Below, one piece after another: positions 36,701-47,627 of a stretch of 64,000 nucleotides of DNA. The notes under the pieces are model-generated. The model did no database searches. It was not told the DNA's origin and saw only the letters and a program-made list of their open reading frames with translations. Numbering within the stretch: position 1 is the first letter of the stretch; every line of letters begins with the position of its first letter. The stretch is taken from contig JXTB01000125.1 of the NCBI GenBank assembly GCA_002914805.1, positions 542,775 to 606,774 of the forward strand. The letters run 5' to 3'. Source of the DNA: Parasponia andersonii. Lineage: Eukaryota > Streptophyta > Magnoliopsida > Rosales > Cannabaceae. A program made the position numbers and the translations under genes.

Positions 36701-38213
36701 AAAACAAATGGGATATCTTTAAAATCCCTCGAGGTGGCAGCCCAAAAAGAATCCAAGTGTTAAACTCTAACCTACAGGACTTGAACTTCTTGGGAAACGG
36801 CATCAAAAATCCTCACTTGCCTTTATTGTGCCACAAAACCCAAAAAACGGCATGTAGTGCACAAAAACGTCCAAAAAGACTTTGAAGACCATCTCTAATC
36901 AGAATTGGAGGGACTAAAAAAGCCTCCTTGAGAAAAGGGATCAAAGACCCAAATTCTTTTGAAAAGAAGTTTTTTCTTTCTAAATTGAGAGAGCATAGAC
37001 AAGTGGTTTTCCAAAACACGCCTACACAAGTAAATGACATTATTCATTATAAGGTCTAAACACATCTCATCTCAAGCCATATTGGGCACTACTGTCATCC
37101 TATTTGGGATCTGACATCCTTGTTGGTATCGCCTTTCGTAGTATTTTATGTAATACATATGGGGTTTGGATTGGCTCTTATACCATCTGTCAAGACCTCC
37201 CCTTATGTAGATATTTTCTATTTCTGTACTACTGCTGCACGGTTGTCTAAACAAGTAGTGAATATTATTTCCTATAAGGTCCAAATATCTCTAATTCCCA
37301 AGCAATTTGGGTATAGAGAGTTTCTTGAACAAAAGCTTTATTATTTCTGAATACTTGTCTGTTTTTTCAATTTCTCTACTTAATTGTTTAATTATTTTAC
37401 AAATATTGGGGGTTCTCATTTCCATTTTTGAACTTGCAGTTTGGGAAAATGATCATGATAGAAAAAGAGTCGTAGCTTTGAAAATGCATCTTCTTAATCC
37501 CAACAAGAATTAGGAAGTGTAATTAAAAATTCAGACCTTAACTCCATCAAACACTCCAAACCTGTAGATAATGAAATGAACTTCACATGAACATGAAACT
37601 GAAGCTTGTTTTATATTTTGGCTGATGGAGATTTTTACTTTAAGAAATATCTATAACATGCGCACACACATGCATACTCTTGTGTGTGTTGTCACTTACA
37701 TTGAGAGGGTTCAATCATTGATTAAAACTTACCTTTGTCATGGAAGGTAAATTTGATATAGGGTGCATGCGTTTGTTACCCCTCTCTACTTGGCTTAGTG
37801 TTTGTTACTGGTACTTCTGTTCCTCCCCTCCCCCTTCTTGAGATCCCTTATCAATCTGTTAAAACTTTAGTTTATTCTGTTGTAGATGCTGTTTTACAAT
37901 TGTCTTTCGCAAGATCCATTTCCAAGTTTCTCAATGTTTACAGGAAGCCCTATACAATATAGCTCGAGCATACCATCATGTTGGCCTTGTATCATTGGCA
38001 GCTTCGTATTATGAAAAAGTGCTGGCAACTCGTGAGAAGGATTACCCCATGCCAAAACTTCCAAGTGAGAATCCAAACACACAACATCAGACTCAGAGCT
38101 CTGGTCACTGTGACCTTCGCAGGGAAGCAGCTTACAATCTTCATCTAATTTATAAAAGAAGTGGAGCTTCTGATCTTGCTAGGCAAGTCCTAAAAGATTA
38201 TTGCACCTATTGA
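24239..38213 (+). CDS. GTF3C3: TFIIIC subunit 3-like TPR protein (GTF3C3/Tfc4 family)
   Basis: The coding exons I derive are 24239-24664, 25142-25249, 26410-26591, 27365-27581, 29053-29310, 29919-30065, 31103-31181, 31778-31891, 31982-32151, 34273-34391, 34860-34974, 35078-35149, 35309-35435, 35609-35723, 35856-36046, 36148-36260 and 37944-38213. All have GT-AG borders and keep phase, giving 940 residues. The protein has an acidic run (17-48), a KKRK nuclear-type signal near 92, polyproline (97-103), a basic KKRGRQKGSKNKPNR segment near 144, then TPR helices (LPDAYHTLGLVHDAMGDKKR; AIKADPKDIQLRLHRASLYL) and a second TPR block to the C terminus. By family knowledge it is a tau-A scaffold subunit of TFIIIC, bridging box A binding to TFIIIB for tRNA and 5S transcription. 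The start is the first ATG after the 5'-UTR intron. The fourth exon's acceptor is the least certain. Family identity is by recognition, not by search. Confidence 0.87.
24685..24721. repeat. (TAA)n microsatellite in intron
   Basis: About 12 TAA units, 20 bases after the donor of the first coding exon. Confidence 0.95.
24837..24883. mobile_element. 47-bp palindromic mini-element, PIF/Harbinger-like
   Basis: GGGCGCTTTGGGTA on the left and, in reverse complement, GGGGGCCGCGTTTGGTG on the right form a short hairpin. TAA directly flanks both sides (24834-24836 and 24884-24886). Terminus type and 3-bp TSD fit an extreme internal-deletion derivative of a PIF/Harbinger element, here in an intron of the TFIIIC-subunit gene. 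Confidence 0.5.
27905..28932 (-). mobile_element. Possible LINE 3'-end fragment in intron
   Basis: The minus-strand frame at 28741-28932 contains SLWALQIQRNKRMFDKIEST, which resembles the W-x-x-x-x-x-RN-x-R-x-F zinc-binding/C-terminal signature of plant LINE reverse transcriptases. Downstream on that strand is non-coding sequence that could be its 3' UTR, ending near an A/T-rich stretch at 27905. There is no target duplication and no RT core, so this is tentative. Confidence 0.35.
30680..31060. mobile_element. Possible degenerate hAT-type MITE in intron
   Basis: Contains GCCCGACCCAGCCTGAACG and, at the other side, CTGATCCGACCCAAATCC. This GACCC-rich composition is typical of plant hAT MITEs. 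Ends CAGGGGTCAAC and (reverse complement) CAAGGGTTCAG are only loosely alike, and no 8-bp duplication is seen. Confidence 0.3.
32710..32912. mobile_element. Foldback MITE in intron (203 bp)
   Basis: The two halves are inverted copies over about 85 bp each. The left GGATAATGCTATGTGTCCTA pairs with the reverse complement of the right GGATGATGCTAGGTATCCCA, and both include ACATGTGGCAAGTGAATTGT-like words. It is non-coding. No clear target duplication was found, so the family is unassigned. Confidence 0.7.
33703..33890. mobile_element. Probable MITE in intron
   Basis: Ends CCTGTTTGGCATAGCTT and, in reverse complement, GGCCCGTTTATCATAACTT form an imperfect inverted repeat around an AGATCTTTT-rich centre. 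The terminus type is common among plant PIF/hAT MITEs. No target duplication is evident. Confidence 0.45.
36480..37019 (-). other. Retrosequence-like block in intron
   Basis: On the minus strand this block is moderately open (36813-37040) and includes CALHAVFWVLWHNKGK. Its left end resembles a reversed 3'-UTR (ATAAAATTTTTCAGTGGTTC on the minus strand). It may be a LINE or processed-transcript tail. No firm homology is recognised. Confidence 0.25.
37020..37320 (-). mobile_element. TRIM-like miniature LTR element in intron
   Basis: Two related segments flank a 71-bp core. The left segment ends GGGATCTGACA at 37116; the right begins TGTCAAGACC at 37188. Both contain CAAGTA...ATTAT...TATAAGGTC followed by an AATTTGGG/ATATTGGG word. 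Just inside the right copy, the minus strand reads TGGTATAAGAGC (37174-37185), one substitution from the Met-tRNA primer site. The arrangement of short LTR, primer site and tiny interior is that of a terminal-repeat retrotransposon in miniature. The outer ends are eroded. Confidence 0.5.
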
Positions 38214-38560
38214 GTCAGCATTCTGGCAACCGGAAACAACTAACGGGTATGTGAAACATTACTTGTAATCTATGTACATGAATAGTCGATTTTGACTTTT
38301 TTTTGCTTGGTAATAATGGATGTTTTCTAGTTTTAATATTACTTTATGTTACTTATTTTATTTTGTAATTGTTGCTTCAGCTTGTTGTAGTACTTTTTCG
38401 TGATCCTGGATTTTGGATCTCCTGCAAGATCAATTGTCTAACTGAGATTGCTTAGTCAACAAACAATTGCAATACACAGTGGTGTTGGTGAAATTGGAAG
38501 CTGAAGAACATGTGAATACATAGAATCAAAATTCTAATAAAAGTGTAGATAAAAGTAGAA
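38214..38560 (+). other. 3' UTR of the GTF3C3-like gene, probable UTR intron
   Basis: After the TGA, a donor-like ACGG|GTATGTG at 38246/38247 and acceptor TTGCTTCAG|C at 38380 suggest an intron in the 3' UTR. Confidence 0.45.
38536..38541 (+). terminator. Polyadenylation signal candidate
   Basis: AATAAA inside TTCTAATAAAAGTG, about 320 bases past the stop codon. Confidence 0.5.
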
Positions 38561-38746
38561 AGTGATTTCATTTCTTACCTTGGTCATTAAAATGCTGCTG
38601 CATATCTCTAATTCTCGGATTGTATCTAAGCGTCCACCTCCTGTTTCTCTCCATCTGCGAGTCTCTACTATTCCAAGCCCTACTCGTGTCTAATACCCCC
38701 TGCCGTGCTAATCCGTAAACGGCTCAAGAGGGTCTGAACTCCTAGA

Positions 38747-39085
38747 TAGAGCTGTAAATATGGATGATCCAGTCTGCTCTGGCTCGGTTTATTCGGGCCA
38801 GAGAAGAAATTTGGGCCGGGCCGGACTAAGAATCTAAAAAGGAGGCTCAACCCAAGGGCTAAATACAGGCTGGGCCAAATTCTGGCTGGGCCAGTTTGAC
38901 CCAGTACTATTATATGAAAATATTTTTTTTTTTAAATAATAATTACAAAAATGACTATTTTTTTTCCCAAAGAAAGGCCACTGGGCCGGGCTGACCCTGC
39001 GGGGTCACTATCTTGGCCCAGTCTGGCCCGACCTTAGGGTGAGGGCCGTGCCCGGCCCGGGCTCACTACTCGGGTTACAGCTTTA
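38747..39085. mobile_element. hAT-type MITE, 339 bp, with perfect 8-bp TSD
   Basis: Terminal repeats are TAGAGCTGTAA (left) and TAAAGCTGTAA (right, reverse complement). Perfect 8-bp direct repeats CTCCTAGA flank it at 38739-38746 and 39086-39093. The interior is GC-rich and repetitive (GGGCCGGGCCGG, GGCCCGGCCC-like words), in sharp contrast to its AT-rich surroundings. It is non-coding. TSD length and terminus place it in the hAT superfamily. Confidence 0.8.
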
Positions 39086-39093
39086 CTCCTAGA

Positions 39094-39754
39094 TGAGGCA
39101 AAGCCAACAATGCCTGGAGTGCTGCTATAAGTCGCAGAACCATGGCTCTGAAGATTCAGTTGAAAGGAAAAATGGCGTCTGATGGGTTGAGTGAAAAGAG
39201 AGATACAGGTAGTTATCACCACCTCATGACCGGTGTCATTATAGTCCTACTTGTCAAAATCTAGAAAAGTTCGGAGAAGTTACAAGGACTAAAGAAGTGG
39301 TTATTGTTGATATCAGAAATAGAACTGGGATGTACGTAAAGGTAAAGACTACTGCAGATCCATATGGGGATGGGTTTCGAAAGTTGAAGACGAGTCATTA
39401 GTGACTCCTAATAAACCCCATTAAATTCAAGCTGCCTTCTCAAGCAACACAATCTGGATTTGCTACGATAGTCTATGTTCTTGAATTATTGTTTACCATA
39501 CAACTTTATTGTTATTGCATTCTAGAGGTTGATGTTGTTACTCTTGTATGTATTCCAAGTCAGTTCAAGACACTACATATATATTTGGAACAGAAGGAGA
39601 AAAAAGAGAGTATATATTTGGATAAAAGAACAAGCGAATGGGTACAGACCACTCTGTTTCTGGTTATAGGAAATATGCGAGATTCTCAACCATTGTACAT
39701 GGTGTTTTTGTCCCGATCTTCTCTAGAACATAGTTCAACCTGAATGTATATGTG

Positions 39755-39813
<59 letters not shown>

Positions 39814-40701
39814 TCTGTTGCGTTAATTTTGGGGATAGCATTTGTTGTGACGAGTTGTCCATAAAAATTTATTGATCATGTGATTTTCATTCAATGTAAT
39901 TTTCACACCTTGGTTACAGCTTAGCTCAATAGCTTCCTATACCTAGAAACTTGGAACTCTCTAGAGAAAGTACGTAATAATTATTTTATAAATAAATGCT
40001 ATGGGATTAATTTTAGTATTTAATTTTAGTATTTTGGACTTGGTCATTTTGCAGGGATCTTGTAGGCTACTTGTCTCCACCATGTTTCGGTCACTCGGAT
40101 TAATTTTGGAGAAGTTTAGCACTCTGAGTCAGGCCCCAAGAATAATGATAAATGTCCACTTCATATTTCACCTTTTTAATACCACTTGATTGGTGCTTCA
40201 CCGTACAAGTTGTGAACATTCACCTACTGAATTGTGAATGTCCATTTACAAGTTAAGTGGTGGGTAAAAGTGGTGGTATCCCAAACATTGTCTTTCTAAA
40301 AAATATTCATATCCTTGAAAGGTACTTGGTGAAATTATTTAAGCTTTGGACCAATCACATTAATATATTTGCCTAAGAAATAAACTAAAGGTATAATACG
40401 AGCTACATAAATTCTTTTTTGAGGTAAAAATGAAATTTATTATTTGGAATAAACCAATTGCTACACTATGAGCTACATAAATATTTGTTTTTCGTTTTAT
40501 AATTTTCTAACGCTCTAAGTTTCCAACAAATATTTCCTTTTATCTCCATAGTCATCCTAATTTTTGGGTACGATAAAATCTTATTTATTTGCATTTGTTG
40601 GAGCCCCTGCTCTCATCTCGAGCACGTAACACATATTAAGTAACACACAATTTGAAGGTTAAAAATTAAAATAAAGTGATGAAAAGATGCGGAAGCCATA
40701 C
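39094..40701. other. Intergenic DNA
   Basis: Holds a (TA)n microsatellite (39762-39811) and no recognised gene. A plus-strand stretch around 39247-39401 is open for about 48 codons (VVIVDIRNRTGMYVKVK) without recognisable homology. Near 40157-40275 a weak inverted repeat around GTGAACATTCAC suggests a degraded MITE. Confidence 0.4.
39762..39811. repeat. (TA)n microsatellite
   Basis: About 24 uninterrupted AT units following a short GTGTGTGTG. Confidence 0.95.
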
Positions 40702-40838
40702 CCAAAATCCAAATCCAGAATATGACAAGCATTGATTTCATTTATTGCTCTCAGGGCTTCTGCTTGAGCCTGCCTAATTACATCAACTCGAGGTATCACA
40801 AGAGGTAATACTGCAATGGCAATTGCTGTCAACAAGCG
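40702..40838 (-). pseudogene. Orphan exon-like fragment
   Basis: On the minus strand, an acceptor-like CTCTCCTTAG precedes an open stretch of 45 codons that ends at a donor-like GG|GTATGG. The peptide has a hydrophobic start (LLTAIAIAVLPLVIPRVDV) and then RQAQAEALRAINEIN, a composition that looks coding. No neighbouring exon on the same strand is convincing, so it is either a gene fragment or one exon of an unrecognised gene. Product unknown. Confidence 0.3.
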
Positions 40839-41378
40839 CTAAGGAGAGGTGAGGTGGACTACTGAACTAATGGTACATATTGTCATGCCTTTGTTAGCAT
40901 TTTAACTAAAATATCTTAGAAGCCGTGAAGTTGTACATGGAAATTATATATGAATCTACGGATATACGTCTTCATTATATATACTGCGACTATTAGTGTC
41001 TATCACTTGTGGGGGCTACCTTTTCGTGATAGTACAAAATATGATCCTATCTAATGAAATTTAATTAGGCATATTTTTGTACGTGGTGTTGTCATCATGT
41101 TTCAGGAATTCTTCGAGTGGGATCCTGCGGCTGAAGTAGTTTCTATAACCATCTGCCAAGTACAAGCTGCTTCTGGATAAGCGATAATATCCGTTCGATT
41201 ATATAATATCCATTCGATTATAAGGTACGTAATCTGGCAGATCATGAGGCAAACAATCAAATACCGTTTGTTCTTGTTTATAATACAATTTCAAATTGTT
41301 AGAGTGATGCGAATTACAGTCATAAGAATAATATGATGGAGCTTTCACGGACAAGTTAGTGAAGCATATATTAAAAGT

Positions 41379-41908
41379 AGGGTTTTTGGCATGTTTGGTC
41401 CCTATATTATTCATATATTGCCAAAATGGTCCCTAAGTTAATAGTTTTAGCAATTAAGTCCTTAAGTTTTAAAAATTTTGGCAATTAAGTCCTTTTTGTT
41501 TGTTGATATTAAAATTTTCATGAAATTGAACATGTTTAAGTGAAATAAATTGGTATTTCAGTAACAATAATTAGCTTGGAAAGGAAATAGAAAGAAATTT
41601 TAAAAGAAATAATTTAAAATTTTTTGAGAATTTCTATTTTTTAATTTTTTATATTATATTGTTAAATGTTGTTAATTTTTAGCTATTGTTCTTCTAATTC
41701 CAACTAATGTCAGGATGATTCTGACATTCAAAAACCTTGCATGTGACTTGAAAATACTTAACTTCATATAATATTTTAACAATTACCCACGAAAAGGGCT
41801 TAATTGCAAAAATATTTAAAATTTAGGGACTTAATTGTCAAAAATAATAACTAAAGGACCATTTTACCAATCACGAAAAATATAGGGGCAATCATGACAA
41901 AACCCCTT
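41379..41908. mobile_element. MITE, about 530 bp
   Basis: The ends are inverted over about 33 bp: AGGGTTTTTGGCATGTTTGG on the left and, in reverse complement, AAGGGGTTTTGTCATGATTG on the right. Inside each end are matching AATTAAGTC/GACTTAATT words. It is non-coding. A long target duplication is not clear (TTAAA at both sides), so Mutator-type is only a guess. Confidence 0.6.
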
Positions 41909-44900
41909 AAACTACTTGCTTGGTTTTGGACAAATTGCAATAGACCTTCGAGTGGGATTACTATAGTTATTTTCCTTTTTGTTTGGAATAGTTCTAAAAC
42001 CATCACCTAAAGAACTTTGTTCATTCAATCTCTTTTTATATCACAAAAATTTTAATTAATATTTCTTTATACATTTCTCATATTCCAAAATCCATCTTCA
42101 TACATTCACCCACCCTTTTCACGTTTAAATCTCTTTTTTCTTGTTTTATCCCCTAAAACTTGGTTCCTTTAAAATAAGGGCAGATCAGATGGTGCCCAAT
42201 ATGATTGAACAAATGTGTGTTCAGTATTTACCTTCCTTCTTGATAATGACGTCTTTGTGTTCAACCTTTTGACTTTCATGAGAGGAAAACAAAAAAGAAA
42301 AAAGAAAGCAATGCATGAATTCCCATTTAGATGCTAGTTGGTCAATACACAGGACACAGAAAATAATTTCAGAAAATGATCATTTAAATTAGAAAACACC
42401 TAAGAGATTAATTCATTCTTTCTAAATCTTCTCTATAACCTTTCTTATGCTCCATTGATAATTTAATTGGGTGATTATCAAGAATAAAAAGGTGAATTTA
42501 GAGTTTAAAGACAGTGCCATATCCGATCTCTTAAAATAATAATAATAATAACTCATATGTAGTTGACCGTTATTGGCAAATCAAACTATTAATTTGTCCT
42601 AAACGGTAATTTTCTATTTGGATAGAATTGTAACCAAAAATCAAATGAATTATGAATGTACAAAGTACTGTTTGGAAATTTCTTTTTTTGTTCTCTAGTC
42701 ATGTGTTTATACAATAATATACACTTTCTATGGTAAGACATATTTGTGGATTGTGCACATTTTCGAACTTAGATACGTCAAGTCAAAATCAAACAAAAAG
42801 AAAGTTCAACAAAATATAATGAAAATGATTTTAGAAACACTATTAAAAAAGTTATTATTTCATTTTTCTTGTCACGTAATTTTCCCCCACTTATTTTTAT
42901 GCACAGCTAAAACTGAAACTGTGTGATGAATTAACGCTCCTTTTTCTGTTGTCTCAATCTGTCCTAGCTAGAGGTCATTAATATATGTGGACTGATCTGT
43001 TGATTTTATAATTATTCTCAGTAGTCTTAAATTCTTGAATTCTTCAGCACATTAATTTCTGGTCCCATAATTGCCTCAGAAAACCAAGTACGACTTTTAA
43101 AATTGTTTTGCTTTGCTTTTACTTTTACTTTTAAAATGTTTGGTTAGGTTAGTATTGACATAGATACAATTGACAATTAGAATACAGTCAAAAGGGAGTA
43201 GCTTTGTAATTTGCCCGAAAGTTTCCATTCCCTAGTCAACAAAAAGAGACAAGAATTACATAGAAAATCAATTAACGGTGGCTGTGTAATATAATTGACC
43301 AAACTTGAATGTCATATTTTAATTCATGATTTCTATCCCAATTAGTTAAAGGAATTGGATTGTCATATGAAAAACTTTTATTCTATTTATATGTGTGTGT
43401 ACATGCATACACATGCGCATAGATCTTCATACGTACACATATTAATTACATGTACATGAAATAACTCTATATATTATTACAGACTGCAAGACTATGCCAA
43501 AGTTTTGTGTAATATCATTACTACAAGCATATAATATAAATATTTTCTTTTAATTTTATTTTACATCCCTATTGCAAAGTCTAAAGCAATGTCATACGTA
43601 CTCTAAGCATATTATATGTATGTTTTAAATTTTACTAATGAAGCATTGATTTGACATCTTTTTAAAGGCGGGTTTTCTTAAGTTTTCAAGTGGGATAGCT
43701 CATATATGATATTTGACATTTTCTTTTTTTGAAAAAAAAATAAGAACAGATAGAGAAAAACGCTAAAGGTACGTTCTAATTGCAATGTTTGCACCTAGCA
43801 AAAAGCAAAGTCCCAAACTGGCCAGAATAGAATAAAATAATTTAAAAAGATACAAGAGAGTTCAGCCAAAAAGCAGAAGAAACAAACAACAAGATGAAAT
43901 TAAACGTCCCGACTGTATTATATTTGACATATTATTGTATAACTCAAAGAAGATATTGATAGAGTCGTTGATAGTTAATTTTCATTAGTTTGAAAAGTCG
44001 GTGATTAAATGGATTTCCTAAAGAAATACAATAATGTCAAGAAACAATGAAGAAAAGAGGTAAATATAATTAATAAATGAAATTTTCTTAACTAATTCTT
44101 CAAAGCCCTCATCTCTATGCTGCTTTCACTCCCTCAATTCAAACTCAGATATTTATATATAAACATATGTGTAATTAAACAAGATGCACACTAATATATA
44201 GATTTAGGAGTATTTATACACACATTTACTCTCTCACATATTTATCGCACAAAACAGTATAATATTTGGAAATGTTAAATCACATCGATAACTAACAAAA
44301 TGTATAAAATAAATCCAATTATAATCTCCTTATATAGTGCATATATATTTATACGGATATTTTTATTTTCGCTCAACTGATAGGTATTTGGACCAATTCG
44401 AAAGTGACCTATAATAGCGGGTTAATTCCATTTATTTATATTCTAATTCTAATTTATAAAAAGAAATTAATTTACTTCTATTTTAATTCAAATTCATGTA
44501 GATAATAGGATTTTGGGAATATATTTATTTTTTGAATAAAATTTTAGGAATATTTTTAATATTTGTAGAATGAAATTTATTTACAATTCTACCTTTTTTG
44601 TTTCTCATACGTTGTTTTACTTTAATATTTTTAATATGAAATGAAATATTTTTTGAATATCATTTGAGTTACATTTTTACATGATAAGTTTAGAGCTTGA
44701 TTTTTTCACCTTTTAATTTTGAAAAATTTAGTTACCTATGATATGAATTTTTTTATAGGATTTAATCATCAAGCTTCTATATCTTTCATTGATATTTGAT
44801 AGTTGTAATTTAATTTCTTTTTTTTTTAAAATATGATTTAAATACATTTTTATGGTAAAGTCTAGGATCATAAGTTTGCATTTTTTTTTAATACGTTCAA

Positions 44901-46501
44901 AAAGAAAAGTTTGTTATCTTCTTTTTAAAATTTTTTAAATATTAAATGAACTTTATTATGACTTAAATTTATGAGGAATTAAAATTAATGAAATCATACC
45001 TTGAAAAGGTTAATGAGGATTAGAATATTAAGGGTTTATTAATGGAATTATATTGAAAAAAATAAAAACTAAACAGGAAATTTTTTTTGTTGAGGGAAAA
45101 AATAAACAATAAATTAAATATTCATCTTAGCATGCAAAAAAAGTAGGTTATCCACCATTTAAACTATTAAATGACCTTTCTATATTTAGATAAAATTAAA
45201 TAAATAGAATTTTTGGTACAAATATTTGAGTCATTATATTTATTTGATCACAATCAAAAGATATAATCAAAGTACCCATCTATGAGTATTCAAGCACCTA
45301 TATATATATATATATATCTTTATGTGTGTGAAGTGAATCGTATATGGCATGCATGCATGGTTCCGTCACTGAACCACCTATCTTGACTTATAAGCTGCCG
45401 GCCCATTGGATTCACCTACCTGCTTTGACTTTTTGGTCTTTTAAGATTAACTTATTATCTCTGAGCGACATTTTCTCTTGTTTAATTTTTTGGTTTTGTG
45501 CCTAATTCTTTTCAGGACGTTTCTTTCTTTTTTTCCCGTTCATTTTTCCAACAATCTATTTTCCACCACTTGCTAGTCCTATATGCACTGAAGTCTTGGC
45601 ATAGTTGACGTTGATTTATCCCTATACCAAGTCCCGTATTGAATTCCTTAAAAAAAAGAGAAAAGATAATAACAATTAAAAAAAATTGTTAGCTAGTAAT
45701 TTATGTTCATTATACATTCTTAAAATTTTCATATTATACGACTTTAAAGTAATACTGATGATTATTTAATATACATAGATTTTTTATATATTTAAATCCG
45801 AGATGTGACAGAAGCTATCACCGCAATATACTCATATCATGTATATACGCATAAGAAAACTTTTCTTCGAGGTAACTATTCTTGTTCGGTGGTTGGCCCC
45901 CCTGCCTGGCTAATGTCCCTGACTTCAGATTACTATATTAAGATCTTCCAGATTACTATTGGAATTAATGGAAGGTCGTGATACACTAACTATACTACTC
46001 CATAAAGTCCATTAAGTTCGTATATACAAATTATTTAACAAACCTTCCTAGGTTTACCGTCACTACTAGCTATACCTTATTCTTAATTAATATTAGACTG
46101 ACCAAATTAATTTTATCGACGTGTTAATCAACTAGTCAATTTAGATATTTGAACAGAGGAAGTAATCTTATACCTACTTAATATGGTGTACCTAGAGCAT
46201 TAATTAACATGTTATCATTGTTTAAACATAAAGTGAATGTACATATAATATGTAGAGTGTCTAATTGGAGAAGTCACGCCCGCCTTTCACTTTTTTAATA
46301 CCAAATCTACGTAGAACTTGTATGGACATATACTATAAGTACAGTGTCTAATTGGATATTCACGCCCGCCTTTCATTTTTTTAATACCAAATCTACGTAG
46401 AAGTACTTAAATAATATTAGAGGTTGTGAAGCTACATATTTTAATTAGTATATTGACTAAGGAGTCAATCTTCTTGTTATACGGCGTTAAATTTATACGA
46501 G

Positions 46502-46539
<38 letters not shown>

Positions 46540-46707
46540 CAGTTGAAAATCGCCGCCACGATATTTTCAGAGGATTAACCACAGCAATGAGTTCGATTGG
46601 CTTTCTCTTTTTCTTTTTCTCTAATATACATAGTACTACTTGCTAGCTTTTTTTTTTTAATTTTTTTTAATAATAATTCGATTAGATTGCTGTTGGATTT
46701 AGTATAA
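41909..46707. other. Gene-free intergenic region (4.8 kb)
   Basis: Strongly AT-rich, with no open frame of interest on either strand and no bounded transposon. It contains the 46241-46402 direct repeat and short TA and TG runs. Long promoter or relic DNA cannot be distinguished by eye. Confidence 0.5.
46241..46402. repeat. Direct repeat, about 76 bp twice
   Basis: Copies at about 46241-46316 and 46327-46402 share CACGCCCGCCTTTCA and AATACCAAATCTACGTAGAA, differing by a few bases and small indels. Confidence 0.8.
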
Positions 46708-46716
46708 TAATAAAAT

Positions 46717-47074
46717 GAGAAATTATCATTTTTATATCTTGTATTTTGACACTTTATTTAAATTATACCTTGAGGTTTGATTATTATCAATATTAATCTT
46801 TAGATTTGAAATATGTTATAAATTTATACATTGACATTAATTTAGAGCAATTAATTTAGCAAGATATTATTTAAAAAATTAAAAATAATCTATATAAGAA
46901 CTAATCCGAGAATAAATTTATTAAATTATCTTAGTAAATTAACTGCTCTAAATTAATATTAGGGTATAAATTTATAACAAATTTTAAATCTAGAGACCAA
47001 TGTTGATAATAACCAGCACAAAGTATAAATTGAACAAAATGTCAAAATATAATATATAAAAGTGATAGTATCTC
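46717..47074. mobile_element. Foldback MITE, Mutator-type, perfect 9-bp TSD
   Basis: Nearly the whole 358 bp is one inverted repeat: GAGAAATTATCATTTTTATA on the left pairs with the reverse complement of the right, GAGATACTATCACTTTTATA, and pairing continues inward past ATTTTGACA. Exact 9-bp direct repeats TAATAAAAT flank it (46708-46716, 47075-47083). Long inverted ends plus a 9-bp duplication fit Mutator-like elements. It is non-coding. Confidence 0.78.
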
Positions 47075-47627
47075 TAATAAAATCCATCAAAATACATACC
47101 ATAAACATCTTTAATTAGTGTGAGAATAATTGAATAGCGTTGAAAATACATAATTCGACATGCTGAACTGTATACGTAGTTTGTTACAAAAGAAAATCTC
47201 CAATAAAAATAAACGTGGTAGGATACTAGTATATAAAAAATAATATTATATTCAACTTTTTAATCAAGAAAGGAGGATAATAGATTAATTAGTCTTATTA
47301 GTTCATCAATCAATTATAAATACGTAAGCTTGGAATTTGACTATCAAAATTATTGATTCGAAAGAAACTACTAGTTTTGACACTTTAAATTTCATTTTGA
47401 GCGATGATTGAGACTCAAAAATAAAAAAAGTTATATTAATGATGTGGCATACATTTTAATTCTAATTTTATTTTAAAATTGACAGTCTAGTGATTGAAAT
47501 AAATATTACATCATGTGATGCAAATTTTTGGGGTAAAATTTTAGGGTTTTTACTATTATTCTTTTATTTTTATCTTCGTTTTCATGATCTATTAAAAGCA
47601 AAATATGAAGTTTGGGGAAAGAAATTA

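Noticed and set aside
37444..37513. Possible extra exon near 37.4 kb (VWENDHDRKRVVALK)
   Set aside because: The flanking exons join in phase without it, and the family sequence continues directly from SSQ to EALYN.
39247..39401. 48-codon open stretch (IVDIRNRTGMYVKVK)
   Set aside because: No start, no homology that I recognise and no splice context; kept only as a remark in the intergenic entry.
40157..40275. MITE around GTGAACATTCAC
   Set aside because: The inverted pairing is too weak and no ends or target duplication could be set.
45297..45319. Short TA repeat as a promoter element
   Set aside because: No gene follows on either strand within several kilobases; simple repeat only.
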